From contig NZ_WFLI01000042.1 in the NCBI RefSeq assembly GCF_009208555.1, positions 1 to 50,407 of the forward strand: a stretch of 50,407 nucleotides of DNA. Reading direction: 5' to 3'. The DNA comes from Janthinobacterium violaceinigrum (GTDB lineage: Bacteria; Pseudomonadota; Gammaproteobacteria; Burkholderiales; Burkholderiaceae_D). The notes below the pieces were generated by a model, which was not told the origin of the DNA, made no database searches, and saw nothing but the letters and a program-made list of their open reading frames with translations. Shown piece by piece: positions 21,843 to 30,515 of this stretch; position 1 is the stretch's first letter; each line of letters starts with the position of its first letter. A program made the translations under genes and the position numbers.

Positions 21843-23054
21843 TCAGTCCCGCGCCACGGCCGCAACCTGCTGCGCCACCAGCTCGGCCGTGGCGGCCGCC
21901 AGGGTCCAGCCCAGGTGGCCATGGCCCGTGTTGTAGTACACGCCGGGTGCCTTGCCCGGCCCCACTTTCGGCAGCATGGCCGGCAGCATGGGACGCAAGC
22001 CCGCCCACGGGATCGCCTGGCGCGTATTAATGCCAGGAAAGCACTGCTCCACCCAGCGCACTAGCGGACGGATGCGGTCGGCGCGGATGTCGTAATCGAT
22101 GCCGTTGAATTCCGCCGTGCCCGCCACCCGCAGCCTGTCCTCGCCCAGGCGGCTGCTGACCAGCTTGGTCGCATCGTCGAGCAGGCTGACGGACGGGGCA
22201 GCCGCGCGGCTGGCTGCATCATCGAGCTGCACGGTAATCGAATACCCTTTCACGGGATACACATTCACATGGTCACCCAGGGATGCGGCCAGGGCGCGGC
22301 TGGCCGTGCCCGCGCACACGACGATGGCGTCGAACACCGTGCTGTCCTCGTCCGTGGCGACGCGCACCTTGCCGTGTTCGCGCGCCAGCGCCGTCACCTG
22401 CGCGCCATAGCGGCACGCCACGCCCAGGCGCACACAGGCATCGGCCAGGCCGCTGGTGAATTTGTGGATGTCGCCCGTGGAATCGCTGTCCGTGTAGTAG
22501 CCACCGTAAAAGTCGCCCTGCAGGGCCGGCTCGATGGCGCGCATTTCCGCAAGCGTCACGGGGCGCCGCTGCAAGCCGCCCTGCGCCAGCAGGCGCGACA
22601 CGCGGGCCGCCCGCTCGAAGCCGGCGCGCTCGCGATACACGTGCAGGATGCCGGCGCGGCGGTGATCGAACGCTATGTTTTCTGCTTGCGCCCACGCAAA
22701 CAGGTGTTCGCGCGCGGCAATCGCCATGCGCGCCGTGGCGATGGTGTTGCGCTCGTAGTCGGGCATGGCGGCGAGAAATTCCGCAAACCAGCTCAGCTTG
22801 TGCCAGCTGGGCCAGGGATGGAGCAGCAGGGGCGCGTCGCGCCGCGTCATCCATTTCAGCGCGTTCAATATCGTCGCCTTGTGGTTCCACACTTCCGCAT
22901 GCGAGGCCGACAATTGCCCGCCATTCGCATACGACGTTTCCATGGCGGCATAACGGTGCCGCTCGATCAGGGTCACGGCCACGCCCCGTTTGGCCAGCGC
23001 ATACGCCGTCGTCACGCCCGTGATGCCGGCACCCAGCACGGCCACGCGCTTCAT
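21843..23054 (-). CDS. dadA: D-amino acid dehydrogenase (DadA-like flavoprotein)
   Basis: 403 residues from the ATG at 23054; the much longer open frame upstream belongs to the overlapping regulator's DNA. MKRVAVLGAGITGVTTAYAL is the FAD-binding motif, SYANGGQLSASHAEVWNHKA is the characteristic DadA block, and YPVKGYSITVQLDD and the C-terminal NTGHGHLGWTLAAATAELVA are conserved. Such enzymes oxidise D-amino acids to keto acids at the membrane and pass electrons to the respiratory chain. It is the second gene of an operon, overlapping the HxlR gene by 4 bases. Other small DAO-family dehydrogenases are the main alternative. Confidence 0.88.
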   Translation of the reverse strand: MKRVAVLGAGITGVTTAYALAKRGVAVTLIERHRYAAMETSYANGGQLSASHAEVWNHKATILNALKWMTRRDAPLLLHPWPSWHKLSWFAEFLAAMPDYERNTIATARMAIAAREHLFAWAQAENIAFDHRRAGILHVYRERAGFERAARVSRLLAQGGLQRRPVTLAEMRAIEPALQGDFYGGYYTDSDSTGDIHKFTSGLADACVRLGVACRYGAQVTALAREHGKVRVATDEDSTVFDAIVVCAGTASRALAASLGDHVNVYPVKGYSITVQLDDAASRAAAPSVSLLDDATKLVSSRLGEDRLRVAGTAEFNGIDYDIRADRIRPLVRWVEQCFPGINTRQAIPWAGLRPMLPAMLPKVGPGKAPGVYYNTGHGHLGWTLAAATAELVAQQVAAVARD

Positions 23055-23509
23055 TGCGGCGATACCTTGTGCACGACGGTATCGCCCGCCTGCAGCACGC
23101 GGCCATCGGGCGCCAGCACCTCCATGCGGCGCACGGGCAAGCCGGAACCGCGCTGCCGCAGGGTGGAATGGGCCTCGCCTGGCGCGAACAGCTGCGCCTC
23201 GCTCCACTGGCGCAAGCCCACCACGACGGGAAACAGCGCCAGCCCCTTGGCCGTCAGCACGTATTCCTGGTAAGCCGTGCCGTCCGAGGCGGGCGCGACC
23301 TCGAAAATGCCCTCCTCCACCAGGGAGTGCAGGCGGTCGGCCAGGATGTTCTTCGCCACGCCCAGGCTTTTCTGGAACTCGCCGAACCGGCGCATGCCGT
23401 CGAAGGCGTCGCGCACGATCAGCAGCGACCAGCGCTCGCCGATCGCGTCGAGCGCGCGCGCCACGGGGCAGGGGTCGGTCTTCAGGCTCTTGCGTTTGGC
23501 CACGGGCAT
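23051..23509 (-). CDS. HxlR-family transcriptional regulator
   Basis: 152 residues. The winged helix starts DPCPVARALDAIGERWSLLI, with VRDAFDGMRRFGEFQKSLGV and the HTH AKNILADRLHSLVEEGIFE; it contains the early conserved Cys of redox-responsive members (CPV). A C-terminal extension of about 45 residues follows. It overlaps the start of dadA and is divergent from an MFS exporter across an 81-base gap that holds a near-perfect palindrome; it probably controls both directions. Confidence 0.92.
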   Translation of the reverse strand: MPVAKRKSLKTDPCPVARALDAIGERWSLLIVRDAFDGMRRFGEFQKSLGVAKNILADRLHSLVEEGIFEVAPASDGTAYQEYVLTAKGLALFPVVVGLRQWSEAQLFAPGEAHSTLRQRGSGLPVRRMEVLAPDGRVLQAGDTVVHKVSPQ

Positions 23510-23523
23510 TCTCCAGGATTGAC

Positions 23524-23579
23524 TGGTTGCATTTTAAAACTTCTCCGCGTAGACTCCAACTAGTTTTAATTTGAAACCA
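23524..23579. promoter_or_regulatory. 17-bp imperfect inverted repeat, candidate HxlR operator
   Basis: TGGTTGCATTTTAAAAC (23524-23540) and GTTTTAATTTGAAACCA (23563-23579) match in 14 of 17 positions as inverted repeats. They fill most of the gap between the regulator and the exporter gene. The AT-rich arms stand out in a GC-rich neighbourhood and overlap likely promoter elements. Confidence 0.6.
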
Positions 23580-23590
23580 CATAAACCACC

Positions 23591-24784
23591 ATGCGCGACA
23601 CGACTCCCCTCCCCAGCCAAGCGACGCTTGCCCCCTCCCTCGTCTGGCTGTTCGCCACGGCGGCCGGCCTCAGCGTGGCCAATGTGTATTACGCCCAGCC
23701 TTTGCTCGCCACCCTGGCGCACGAATTCGGCATGACGGAGGCGGCCAGCGGCATGGTCGTCACGGCCACGCAGATCGGCTGCGCGCTGGCCCTGCTGCTG
23801 CTGGTTCCCCTGGGCGACATGCTGAACCGGCGCCGCCTGACCTTGATCCAGCTGGGCTTGCTGGCCCTCACCCTGGCGGCGCTGGGATGCGCCCGCTCCA
23901 CGGCCGCCTTGCTGGGCGGCATGCTCCTGGTCGGCTTGCTGGGCACGGCCATGACGCAGGGCTTGATCGCCTACGCGGCCAGCGCGGCAGCCAGCCACGA
24001 GCGGGGAAGAGTCGTCGGCATGGCGCAGGGTGGCGTGGTGATCGGCTTGCTGCTGGCGCGCACCCTGTCGGGCGTGGTGGCCGATGTGGCCGACTGGCGC
24101 GCCGTGTATTTTGTCTCGGCGGCCATGGCGTGCGCCCTGCTGTTGCTGCTGTGGCGCAAGCTGCCGCCCGCGCAAGCGGCCAGCCGGCAGCTGGCGTATG
24201 GCGCCCTGCTCGCTTCGATGCTGGCCATGCTGAGGCACAACAAGGTGCTGCGCGTGCGCGGCATGCTGGCCCTGCTGATGTTTGCCGTGTTCAATATTTT
24301 CTGGAGCGCCCTCGTGCTGCCCCTGACGGCGCAAGGCTATAGCCATGCGGCCATCGGCGCGTTCGGCCTCGTGGGCGTGGTGGGAGCGCTGGGCGCGGCA
24401 CGGGCCGGGGCGCTGGCCGACGGTGGACGCGCGCAATGGACGACGGGCGCGGCCCTGCTGTTGCTGCTGGCCGCGTGGCTGCCGCTCAGCTTTGCCGGTG
24501 CGGCCCTGTGGCCCTTGATCGTCGGCATCATCGCGCTGGACCTGGCGGGCCAAGCCATCCACGTGACCAACCAGAGCCTGATATTCAAACAGGACAGCGA
24601 TGCGCACAGCCGCCTGGTGGCGTGCTATATGCTGTTCTATGCGGTGGGTAGCGGTGCGGGAGCGATTGCCGCCACCAGCGTGTATGCGCTGGCGGGCTGG
24701 CATGGGGTATGCGCGCTGGGCGCGGCGGTCAGCTTGCTCGCCCTGCTGTTCTGGCGACTGACCTTGCCTGCTGAAAAACCTTAG
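23591..24784 (+). CDS. MFS transporter (DHA1-type exporter)
   Basis: 397 residues with about 12 hydrophobic segments. The N-terminal AAGLSVANVYYAQPLLATLA is typical of the YnfM/YgaY-like subgroup of drug:H+ antiporters. Motif A-like loop is seen at GDMLNRRRL and motif C-like G-rich helix at RGRVVGMAQGGVVIGLL. Substrate not known; small organic compounds or sugars are typical. It is divergent from the hxlR gene, with the palindrome between them, and probably induced through HxlR. It converges with the Crp/Fnr gene, overlapping by 4 bases. Confidence 0.9.
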   Translation: MRDTTPLPSQATLAPSLVWLFATAAGLSVANVYYAQPLLATLAHEFGMTEAASGMVVTATQIGCALALLLLVPLGDMLNRRRLTLIQLGLLALTLAALGCARSTAALLGGMLLVGLLGTAMTQGLIAYAASAAASHERGRVVGMAQGGVVIGLLLARTLSGVVADVADWRAVYFVSAAMACALLLLLWRKLPPAQAASRQLAYGALLASMLAMLRHNKVLRVRGMLALLMFAVFNIFWSALVLPLTAQGYSHAAIGAFGLVGVVGALGAARAGALADGGRAQWTTGAALLLLLAAWLPLSFAGAALWPLIVGIIALDLAGQAIHVTNQSLIFKQDSDAHSRLVACYMLFYAVGSGAGAIAATSVYALAGWHGVCALGAAVSLLALLFWRLTLPAEKP

Positions 24785-25476
24785 TTCAGCATGGCCGTGG
24801 CGGAACCATGGCGATACGTTTTCAGGGCATCGGGCTGGATCTGGATCAGCGAACCGCTGACTTTAATCAGGTGCAAGTCCGTCAGCTGGTGCAGCACGCG
24901 CGACAGGGTGGCGGGCGCCAGGTTCAGGAACGAGGCCAGCAGGCTTTTCTTCAGGTCCAGCTTGACTTCGTTCGAACGCTGCTGGTCCGAAGCTTGCAGC
25001 AGATACTCGACCACGCGCTGGGTGGCGTTCTGCACGGAGCAGCGCTCCACGTTGCGGATAAAACCCATCAGGTGATGCGACAGGCTGTTCATCATCTGGC
25101 GCGCGATACGGGGCGACTGGTCCAGCAGGCGCAGCAGCGCGTGCGGCGGGATGCGAAGCAGCAGGCAGTGCTCGAGCGCTTCGGCGCAGAACGGATACGG
25201 TTCATCGAGGAAAATCATGGCTTCGCCGAAGCTCTGGCCCGGACGGATCAATTCCAGTACCTTGTCCGTGCCTTCCATGGAAAACACGCTCAGCTTGACG
25301 AGGCCGAAGACCACCACGTAGGCGCCTTCCGCCACTTCGCCCTTGCGGAACAGCACTTTGCCTTTTTCCACTTCAACACGCACGACATCCTGGCGCAATT
25401 GCTCTAATTGCGAAGGGGAAATATGGCGGAACAGAGCCTGGCTCGATAGCAAGCCATCGACGTTGACCTTATGCAT
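24781..25476 (-). CDS. Crp/Fnr-family transcriptional regulator
   Basis: 231 residues: the N-terminal cyclic-nucleotide-binding fold (LFRHISPSQLEQLRQDVVRV, KGKVLFRKGEVAEGAYVVVF) and the C-terminal winged helix (KKSLLASFLNLAPATLSRVL, HQLTDLHLIKVSG). The N-terminal cysteine set that holds Fe-S in true FNR is missing, so it resembles the Dnr/NO-responsive type. It follows a sensor kinase and NarL-type regulator on the same strand (166-base gap). Together they suggest control of nitrate or low-oxygen respiration, though no such enzyme gene is in the window. Confidence 0.88.
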   Translation of the reverse strand: MHKVNVDGLLSSQALFRHISPSQLEQLRQDVVRVEVEKGKVLFRKGEVAEGAYVVVFGLVKLSVFSMEGTDKVLELIRPGQSFGEAMIFLDEPYPFCAEALEHCLLLRIPPHALLRLLDQSPRIARQMMNSLSHHLMGFIRNVERCSVQNATQRVVEYLLQASDQQRSNEVKLDLKKSLLASFLNLAPATLSRVLHQLTDLHLIKVSGSLIQIQPDALKTYRHGSATAMLN

Positions 25477-25642
25477 GACACTCTCTTATTAGATTAGCGA
25501 ATGACTAAGAGTGTAATGCGCAGGCACGGTCAAGGCCATACGTCAAAGGAACTAGGGTTGTCTAGGCCGGAACGCCATGCAGATCAAACAATCGCGCATT
25601 CCTTGTGGCTTTTTAACTGGGTATTTGCGCTTTGCTTGATCT

Positions 25643-26290
25643 TTATTTGCCTAACTCACGCTCGACGGCATACACGGCAATCTGCACGCGGCTGCTGAGC
25701 TTAAGCTTTTTGAGGATGTTTTGCACGTGGATTTTCACCGTGCTTTCCGCCACGTCCAGCTGGCGCGCGATTTCCTTGTTGCTCTGGCCCCGCGCCAGGC
25801 AAGCCATCGCTTCGCGCTCGCGCGGCGTCAGTTTGTCGTAGTCGGCCTGCGGTGCGTTCTGCCCCGCGCGGAACTGCGACACCAGCTTGGCCGTCATGGC
25901 GTCGGCGATCACGGATTCGCCGGCGGCAGCGCGACAAATGGCCTGGCCCAGCTGTTCGGCTTCGATATTTTTCAGCAGATAGCCGCGCGCGCCCGCGCGC
26001 AGAGCCGCGCCCAGGTCGGCTGCGTTTTCCGACACGGTCAGCATCAGCACCACCATCTGCGGCATGTCCTGCAAGATCAGCTGCAGCGCCTCGACGCCGG
26101 ATACGCCGGGCATGTTCAAGTCCATCAGCACCACATCGGGCCGCAGTTCGGCCGTCAGGCGCACGCCGTCGAGGCCGTTCGATGCCTCGCCCACCACCTG
26201 GAACAGAGGATTGCGCTGCAACAGCAGCTTGACGCCGCTGCGCAGCAAGGTGTGGTCGTCGACCAGCAGGATTTTGATTGGAGCGTTCAC
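25643..26290 (-). CDS. NarL/FixJ-family response regulator
   Basis: 215 residues from the GTG at 26290 (V/MNAPIKILLVDDHTLLRSG). Receiver domain: acidic pair DDH near 11-12, phospho-acceptor Asp57 in VVLMDLNMPGVSG, switch Thr in MLTVSE, and Lys in GYLLKNIEAEQ. The C-terminal GerE helix-turn-helix reads KLTPREREAMACLARGQSNK, then EIARQLDVAESTVKIHVQNI. It lies 37 bases after the sensor kinase and must be its partner. A NarL-type fold and the neighbouring Crp/Fnr protein suggest respiratory control. Confidence 0.93.
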   Translation of the reverse strand: MNAPIKILLVDDHTLLRSGVKLLLQRNPLFQVVGEASNGLDGVRLTAELRPDVVLMDLNMPGVSGVEALQLILQDMPQMVVLMLTVSENAADLGAALRAGARGYLLKNIEAEQLGQAICRAAAGESVIADAMTAKLVSQFRAGQNAPQADYDKLTPREREAMACLARGQSNKEIARQLDVAESTVKIHVQNILKKLKLSSRVQIAVYAVERELGK

Positions 26291-26327
26291 GTGTTTGTTT
26301 CTTCTGCCTGATAGGAATAATTCACTG

Positions 26328-27560
26328 TTACGCGGCCTGGCGCCGCGCTGCCGGCAAGGCCAGCGAGATCGTCGTGCCGCCGCCGGGCGTGCTGTCGATG
26401 GCAAATTGCGCACCGAGCCGCTCGGCTCTTTCTTGCATGATACGCAAGCCGATCTGCAATTCCGTTTTCTTGTCGCGCAGGTTGGCGGCAAAGCCTTCGC
26501 CATCGTCGCGCACCTGCAGCGCGAAATCGCGCCCGTTTTCCACGCGCAGCGCCACGTTGCTCGCTTGCGCATGCTTGCGGATATTCGACAGCGCTTCCTG
26601 CACGATGAACAGGATCTGCAACTGCTGCTCGGGCGCCAGCGGCGCGCCATTGCCGCTCATGTCCAGGGTGCCGACGACGCCCGTCTGCAGCTCGAACTTG
26701 GCCAGCACTTCGCTGAGTTTGCTTTCCAGATCGCTGCCATGCCAGCGCGTGCGGAAATTGACCAGCAATTCGCGCACGTCCTGGTAGCTTTGCTCGACGC
26801 CCATGCGCATCAGCGGCAGCACTTCGGCCGCTTCGTCGAGCTGGCCCCGGCGCACGGAATCGTCGAGCATCTGCACTTGCAGGCTGATGAAATTGAGGCT
26901 TTGCGCGATGCTGTCATGCAAGCCTTCCGCCAGCAGGCTGCGTTCGCGCGCCACGGCAAATTCCTTCTCGCGCGCGATCAGGCGCTGGTTTTCAATGGCG
27001 ATGCCCAGGCTCTGGCCCAGGGTTTCCAGCCAGCCCTGCTGCTGCGCATGGGCCGCTTGGGGCCGCGCAAAGTGCAGCGAAAAACTGCCCACCACCTGTT
27101 CGCGCGCGAGGATGGGAAAGACGGCGATGGCGATGAACCCTTCGTCCTGGCAGCGGTAGCGCTGCAAGGCATCGGCCTGGCGGAAATCGCGGATCTGGAT
27201 CACGCCTTGCGCCACGGCCGCGCCGCACAGGCAATCATTGTTGCGGATGCAGTGCTCCTCTTCCACCATGGCGTCGGAAATGCCTTCATGCACGATGATG
27301 TGCACGGTGTCCTGCTGCGGATCGAGGATGCGCACGGTGCCCCCTTCCGCCTGCGCGAACTGCATCACGTGGCGCAGGAAGCCGCGGCACAGCGCATCGA
27401 TGGCGTGCTGTCCTGCCAGCAGGGTGGAAATGTCATGCAGGGTGGCCAGCTGGCGTTCCTGCGCGGCGCTCAGGCCCGATGCGGCTTGCGCCAGGCGGCG
27501 CTGGCGCCAGCGCGATGCTGGAAGTTGTTTGCGGGAAGGTTGACTGCGCGGCGCATGCAT
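26328..27560 (-). CDS. Soluble GAF-domain sensor histidine kinase, NarX-like
   Basis: 410 residues from the ATG at 27560; no membrane helix is seen, so it is cytoplasmic. A GAF domain covers about residues 40-195. The HisKA_3 dimerisation helix follows with the phospho-acceptor His215 in AEGLHDSIAQSLNFISLQVQ, then the ATPase domain (IVQEALSNIRKHAQASNVAL N-box; VRDDGEGFAANL G1-box; GIRIMQERA-like GLRIMQERAERLG). The GAF domain has cysteines at 104, 110, 112 and 137 (HCIRNNDCLCG), which could bind a metal or Fe-S cluster or sense redox; that is inference. It is cotranscribed with the NarL-type regulator. Confidence 0.88.
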   Translation of the reverse strand: MHAPRSQPSRKQLPASRWRQRRLAQAASGLSAAQERQLATLHDISTLLAGQHAIDALCRGFLRHVMQFAQAEGGTVRILDPQQDTVHIIVHEGISDAMVEEEHCIRNNDCLCGAAVAQGVIQIRDFRQADALQRYRCQDEGFIAIAVFPILAREQVVGSFSLHFARPQAAHAQQQGWLETLGQSLGIAIENQRLIAREKEFAVARERSLLAEGLHDSIAQSLNFISLQVQMLDDSVRRGQLDEAAEVLPLMRMGVEQSYQDVRELLVNFRTRWHGSDLESKLSEVLAKFELQTGVVGTLDMSGNGAPLAPEQQLQILFIVQEALSNIRKHAQASNVALRVENGRDFALQVRDDGEGFAANLRDKKTELQIGLRIMQERAERLGAQFAIDSTPGGGTTISLALPAARRQAA

Positions 27561-27624
27561 GAAGAACTCGAATCTGAAAAGTGGTGCGCCCGGCAAGCGC
27601 TGCGGCCTGCCGGGCTGGTAAAGG

Positions 27625-28206
27625 TTACAAATGGATCTCGGTGCCCAGCAGCTTGACGAACTGCGCCAGCCAGGCCGGATGCGCGGGCCAGGCGGGCGCC
27701 GTGACGAACTGGCCATCCGTGACGGCGTCCGTGACGGCGATGTCGGCATACGTGCCGCCCGCCAGCTTCACTTCCGGCGCGCAGGCGGGATAGGCGGAAA
27801 TGCGCTTGCCGCGAATGACGTCGGCGGCGGCCAGCAATTGCGCGCCATGGCAGACGGCCGCGACGGGCTTGCCCGCGTCGGCAAAATGGCGCACGGCGGC
27901 AATGACTTTCTCGTTCAGGCGCAGGTATTCGGGTGCGCGGCCGCCGGCGATCATCACGGCGTCATAGTGGGCCGGGTCGATCTCGTCGAAGCTGGCGTTC
28001 AGGGTGAACAAATGGCCCGGCTTTTCCGTGTAGGTCTGGTCGCCCTCGAAATCGTGGATGGCCGTCTTGATCGTCTCGCCGCTTTTCTTGCCGGGGCACA
28101 CGGCATGCACGGTATGGCCCAGCATCAGCAGGGCCTGGAACGGCACCATCGTTTCATAATCTTCTGCAAAATCGCCGGTCAAAAACAGAATTTTCTTCGC
28201 TGCCAT
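27625..28206 (-). CDS. DJ-1/PfpI-family protein
   Basis: 193 residues, a single DJ-1/PfpI domain: MAAKKILFLTGDFAEDYETM, DAVMIAGGRAPEYLRLNEKV, and the nucleophile elbow KPVAAVCHGAQLLAAADVIR with Cys119. It resembles the subgroup with FEGDQTYTEKPGH near the middle. Members are class-I glutamine-amidotransferase-like enzymes, some with glyoxalase or deglycase activity and stress roles. The exact reaction is not determined. It precedes the sensor kinase gene on the same strand by 64 bases. Confidence 0.9.
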   Translation of the reverse strand: MAAKKILFLTGDFAEDYETMVPFQALLMLGHTVHAVCPGKKSGETIKTAIHDFEGDQTYTEKPGHLFTLNASFDEIDPAHYDAVMIAGGRAPEYLRLNEKVIAAVRHFADAGKPVAAVCHGAQLLAAADVIRGKRISAYPACAPEVKLAGGTYADIAVTDAVTDGQFVTAPAWPAHPAWLAQFVKLLGTEIHL

Positions 28207-28401
28207 TTGGTTCTCCTATGAAAGATTGATCCCGCGTCCCTGCCAGCAAGACGCACCGCAAGGCGTATCTTAGCGCGACTTGGCAGCCATACTGGATATT
28301 TATCAAACTTTTGCGCCTTGATCGAGGATTTTACAGGCTGAGGCAGAATTTTTTACAGGCTCACAGGTCCAACTCGAATACCCCTACCTGAAAGCCTGGC
28401 C

Positions 28402-28731
28402 ATGAGCCCTTCCACCAGCCCCCTCGCTGCGCCTGCCCTGATCCGTATCTTCGACCATTTTGCCTATGCGCAGCAGGCCCGCAGCGCCCTGCTGGACGAC
28501 GGTTTTTCCGCGCAGGCCGTGCAGCTCGACACGGTCGACGATGAAGCCGTCCCCGTGCAGGGCAAGGCCGCGTGGCGCGGCATGTTCCGCCTCGTCGTCG
28601 CCATCGGCAATGCGCAGGAACGGGAACGCGCGCATGCCATCGTGCAAGCATGTCACGGCTGCGATATCGAACAGCGCACGGCCAGCCACGCGGGCAGGCG
28701 GCGCGCCGGCGCCGCCGCGCTCGCCGGCTGA
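28402..28731 (+). CDS. Hypothetical protein, 109 aa
   Basis: A short soluble protein starting MSPSTSPLAAPALIRIFDHF. A predicted alpha/beta unit (AYAQQARSALLDDGFSAQAV, QLDTVDDEAVP) and a conserved-looking FRLVVAIGNAQERERAHAIV are reminiscent of ferredoxin-like small stress proteins (general stress 17M type), but the match is weak. The C-terminal 20 residues are Arg/Ala-rich and disordered. It has no close neighbour on its strand. Confidence 0.55.
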   Translation: MSPSTSPLAAPALIRIFDHFAYAQQARSALLDDGFSAQAVQLDTVDDEAVPVQGKAAWRGMFRLVVAIGNAQERERAHAIVQACHGCDIEQRTASHAGRRRAGAAALAG

Positions 28732-28799
28732 GGCGCCCTCCCCCGCGCGGCCGAATTATGGCAAGATCAGGCTTCCTTCATTCCACAGTGGAACTTGCC

Positions 28800-29099
28800 A
28801 TGATTTTTGAAATTGCCCATATCCAGATCAAATCGGCCACGCATGCTGCCTTCGAAGCGGCCGTGACGAAGGCCGTGCCCCTGTTCCAGCGCGCGCGCGG
28901 CTGCGAGTCGATGCGCCTGGAACGTTCGATCGAAAACGGCGACGCCTACCGCCTCGTCGTGGGCTGGGCCACCCTGGAAGACCACACCGTGCATTTCCGC
29001 GGCAGCGACGACTTCCAGGCCTGGCGCGCCCTGGTGGGCGAATTCTTCGCTGCCCCGCCCCAGGTCGAGCACATGAACACGGTGGTGACGGGGTTTTAA
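28800..29099 (+). CDS. Antibiotic biosynthesis monooxygenase (ABM)-domain protein
   Basis: 99 residues, one ABM ferredoxin-like domain: MIFEIAHIQIKSATHAAFEA, a long helix with AVPLFQRARGCESMRLERSI and YRLVVGWATLEDHTVHFRGS, ending with FQAWRALVGEFFAAPPQVEH. Members are small dimers, some oxygenating quinone-like substrates without cofactor, others of unknown role. The ATG at 28800 follows GGAACTTGCC (weak site). It is a single gene. Confidence 0.85.
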   Translation: MIFEIAHIQIKSATHAAFEAAVTKAVPLFQRARGCESMRLERSIENGDAYRLVVGWATLEDHTVHFRGSDDFQAWRALVGEFFAAPPQVEHMNTVVTGF

Positions 29100-29235
29100 G
29101 ACGGCGGCTGCGGTGAACCCGGCACACATGGCGGGACGTGACGCCGTATTCCCGTCCGCCTTGCCGGCTACCAGGTGATGTGGTCCGCTCAGCTTGTCCG
29201 ATTACGCGCGGCCTTGCCGCGCCAATCAGACCTGC

Positions 29236-30438
29236 CTAGACCGGTGCCTGGACGGCGGGATGGTGAAACACTTGCCGCAAATACGCGAGGAAGGTTTCAT
29301 CCTTGCACAGGGTCTTGCCCGGCGAATCCGACAATTTCGCCACGGACTGGCCATTGCAGCGCACCAGTTTCATGACGATGTTGAGCGGCGTCAAACCGAC
29401 GTCGTTGGTGAGATTGGTGCCGATGCCGAAGCCCGTCATGATGCGGTCGGCGAAGTGCTGGTACAGGGCAAACGCCTTGTCCAGGTCCAGCCCGTCCGAA
29501 AACACGAGGCGTTTGGTATTGGCGTCGATGCGCAGGGCCGCGTAGTGGGCCAGCGCCTTTTCGCCCCACTCGACGGGGTCGCCCGAATCGTGGCGCAAGC
29601 CGTCGAACAGCTTGGCGAAATACAGGTCGAAGTCGGCCAGGAATGCATCCATGCCCACCACGTCCGTCAGGGCGATGCCCAGGTCGCCCCGGTATTCCTG
29701 CACCCAGTCTTCCAGTGCCGCCTTCTGAAAGTCGCGCAAGCGCACGCCAAACGACTGGAACGACTGCATGTATTCATGCGCCATGGTGCCGATCGGCACG
29801 ATGCCCAGCTTTTTCGCCAGGTACACATTCGACGTGCCCTTGAAATACTCGGGCACTTCGCGCGCCAGGCGCTGCACCACCTCGTCGTGCCAGGCGCCGG
29901 AAAAGCGCCGGCGCACGCCGAAATCGGAAAATTCAAATGGATGCTTGCGCCGCGGCAGCTTGCCGAATTCCTTGACGGCCGCCACTTTCAAGCCCAGGCG
30001 GTGGCGCCCTTCGCGCATGGCCGCATCGAGGTCGAAACGGCGGAAATACAGTTCATTGATGATGTACAACACGAAAATCTCAAAGCCCATCACATGCACC
30101 TGCGGCCCGGCCGCGTGCACGAGCAAGGTGTCGCCGTCCGTGCTGACTTCGATGAATTTGCGCTGGAAGCGGAACACCGTCAAAAAGTCGACGAAATCGC
30201 TCTTCATGAAGCGCAGGGTGCGCAAATAGGCCAGCTCGTCGTCGGCAAACGACATCGAGCATAAATGGTCGAGCTGCTCTTCCAGTTCGCCCTTCAGTTC
30301 GGCCAGGGGAAAGGCGGTTGCGTTGCGGCAGACAAATTCGTATTCGGTATGGGTGTTCGGATGACCGTGCAGCAATGCTTGCCACATTGTAAATTTATAC
30401 AGATCGGTTTCCAGCAAACTGCGCACTATCGGGGTCAT
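29236..30438 (-). CDS. pncB: Nicotinate phosphoribosyltransferase
   Basis: 400 residues, the exact length of the Escherichia coli enzyme, from the ATG at 30438 (MTPIVRSLLETDLYKFTMWQ). Conserved blocks: HTEYEFVCRN, DFGVRRRFSGAWHDEVVQRL, GTSNVYLAKKLGIVPIGTMA (with the nearby His segment AHEYMQSF), RHDSGDPVEWGEKALAHYAA and GIGTNLTNDVG. It joins nicotinate to PRPP with ATP to make NaMN, the Preiss-Handler step of NAD salvage. An upstream nicotinamidase-like gene lies 77 bases away on the same strand, giving a salvage operon. Confidence 0.95.
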   Translation of the reverse strand: MTPIVRSLLETDLYKFTMWQALLHGHPNTHTEYEFVCRNATAFPLAELKGELEEQLDHLCSMSFADDELAYLRTLRFMKSDFVDFLTVFRFQRKFIEVSTDGDTLLVHAAGPQVHVMGFEIFVLYIINELYFRRFDLDAAMREGRHRLGLKVAAVKEFGKLPRRKHPFEFSDFGVRRRFSGAWHDEVVQRLAREVPEYFKGTSNVYLAKKLGIVPIGTMAHEYMQSFQSFGVRLRDFQKAALEDWVQEYRGDLGIALTDVVGMDAFLADFDLYFAKLFDGLRHDSGDPVEWGEKALAHYAALRIDANTKRLVFSDGLDLDKAFALYQHFADRIMTGFGIGTNLTNDVGLTPLNIVMKLVRCNGQSVAKLSDSPGKTLCKDETFLAYLRQVFHHPAVQAPV

Positions 30439-30515
30439 GTGTGTTTTCTCCAACTTCCTGAAGCCAGAATAGTACGCCACCGCAAGCATTTCAGCAGGAC
30501 ACAATCGACAATGGC

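Noticed and set aside
21843..23582. A single 579-residue minus-strand fusion of HxlR DNA and DadA
   Set aside because: The first part is out of frame with the genuine HxlR protein. DadA starts naturally at 23054 with its FAD motif.
25625..25650. An FNR-box-like sequence (TTGATCTTTATTTG)
   Set aside because: Only one half-site matches well, and it lies at the 3' end of the response-regulator gene.
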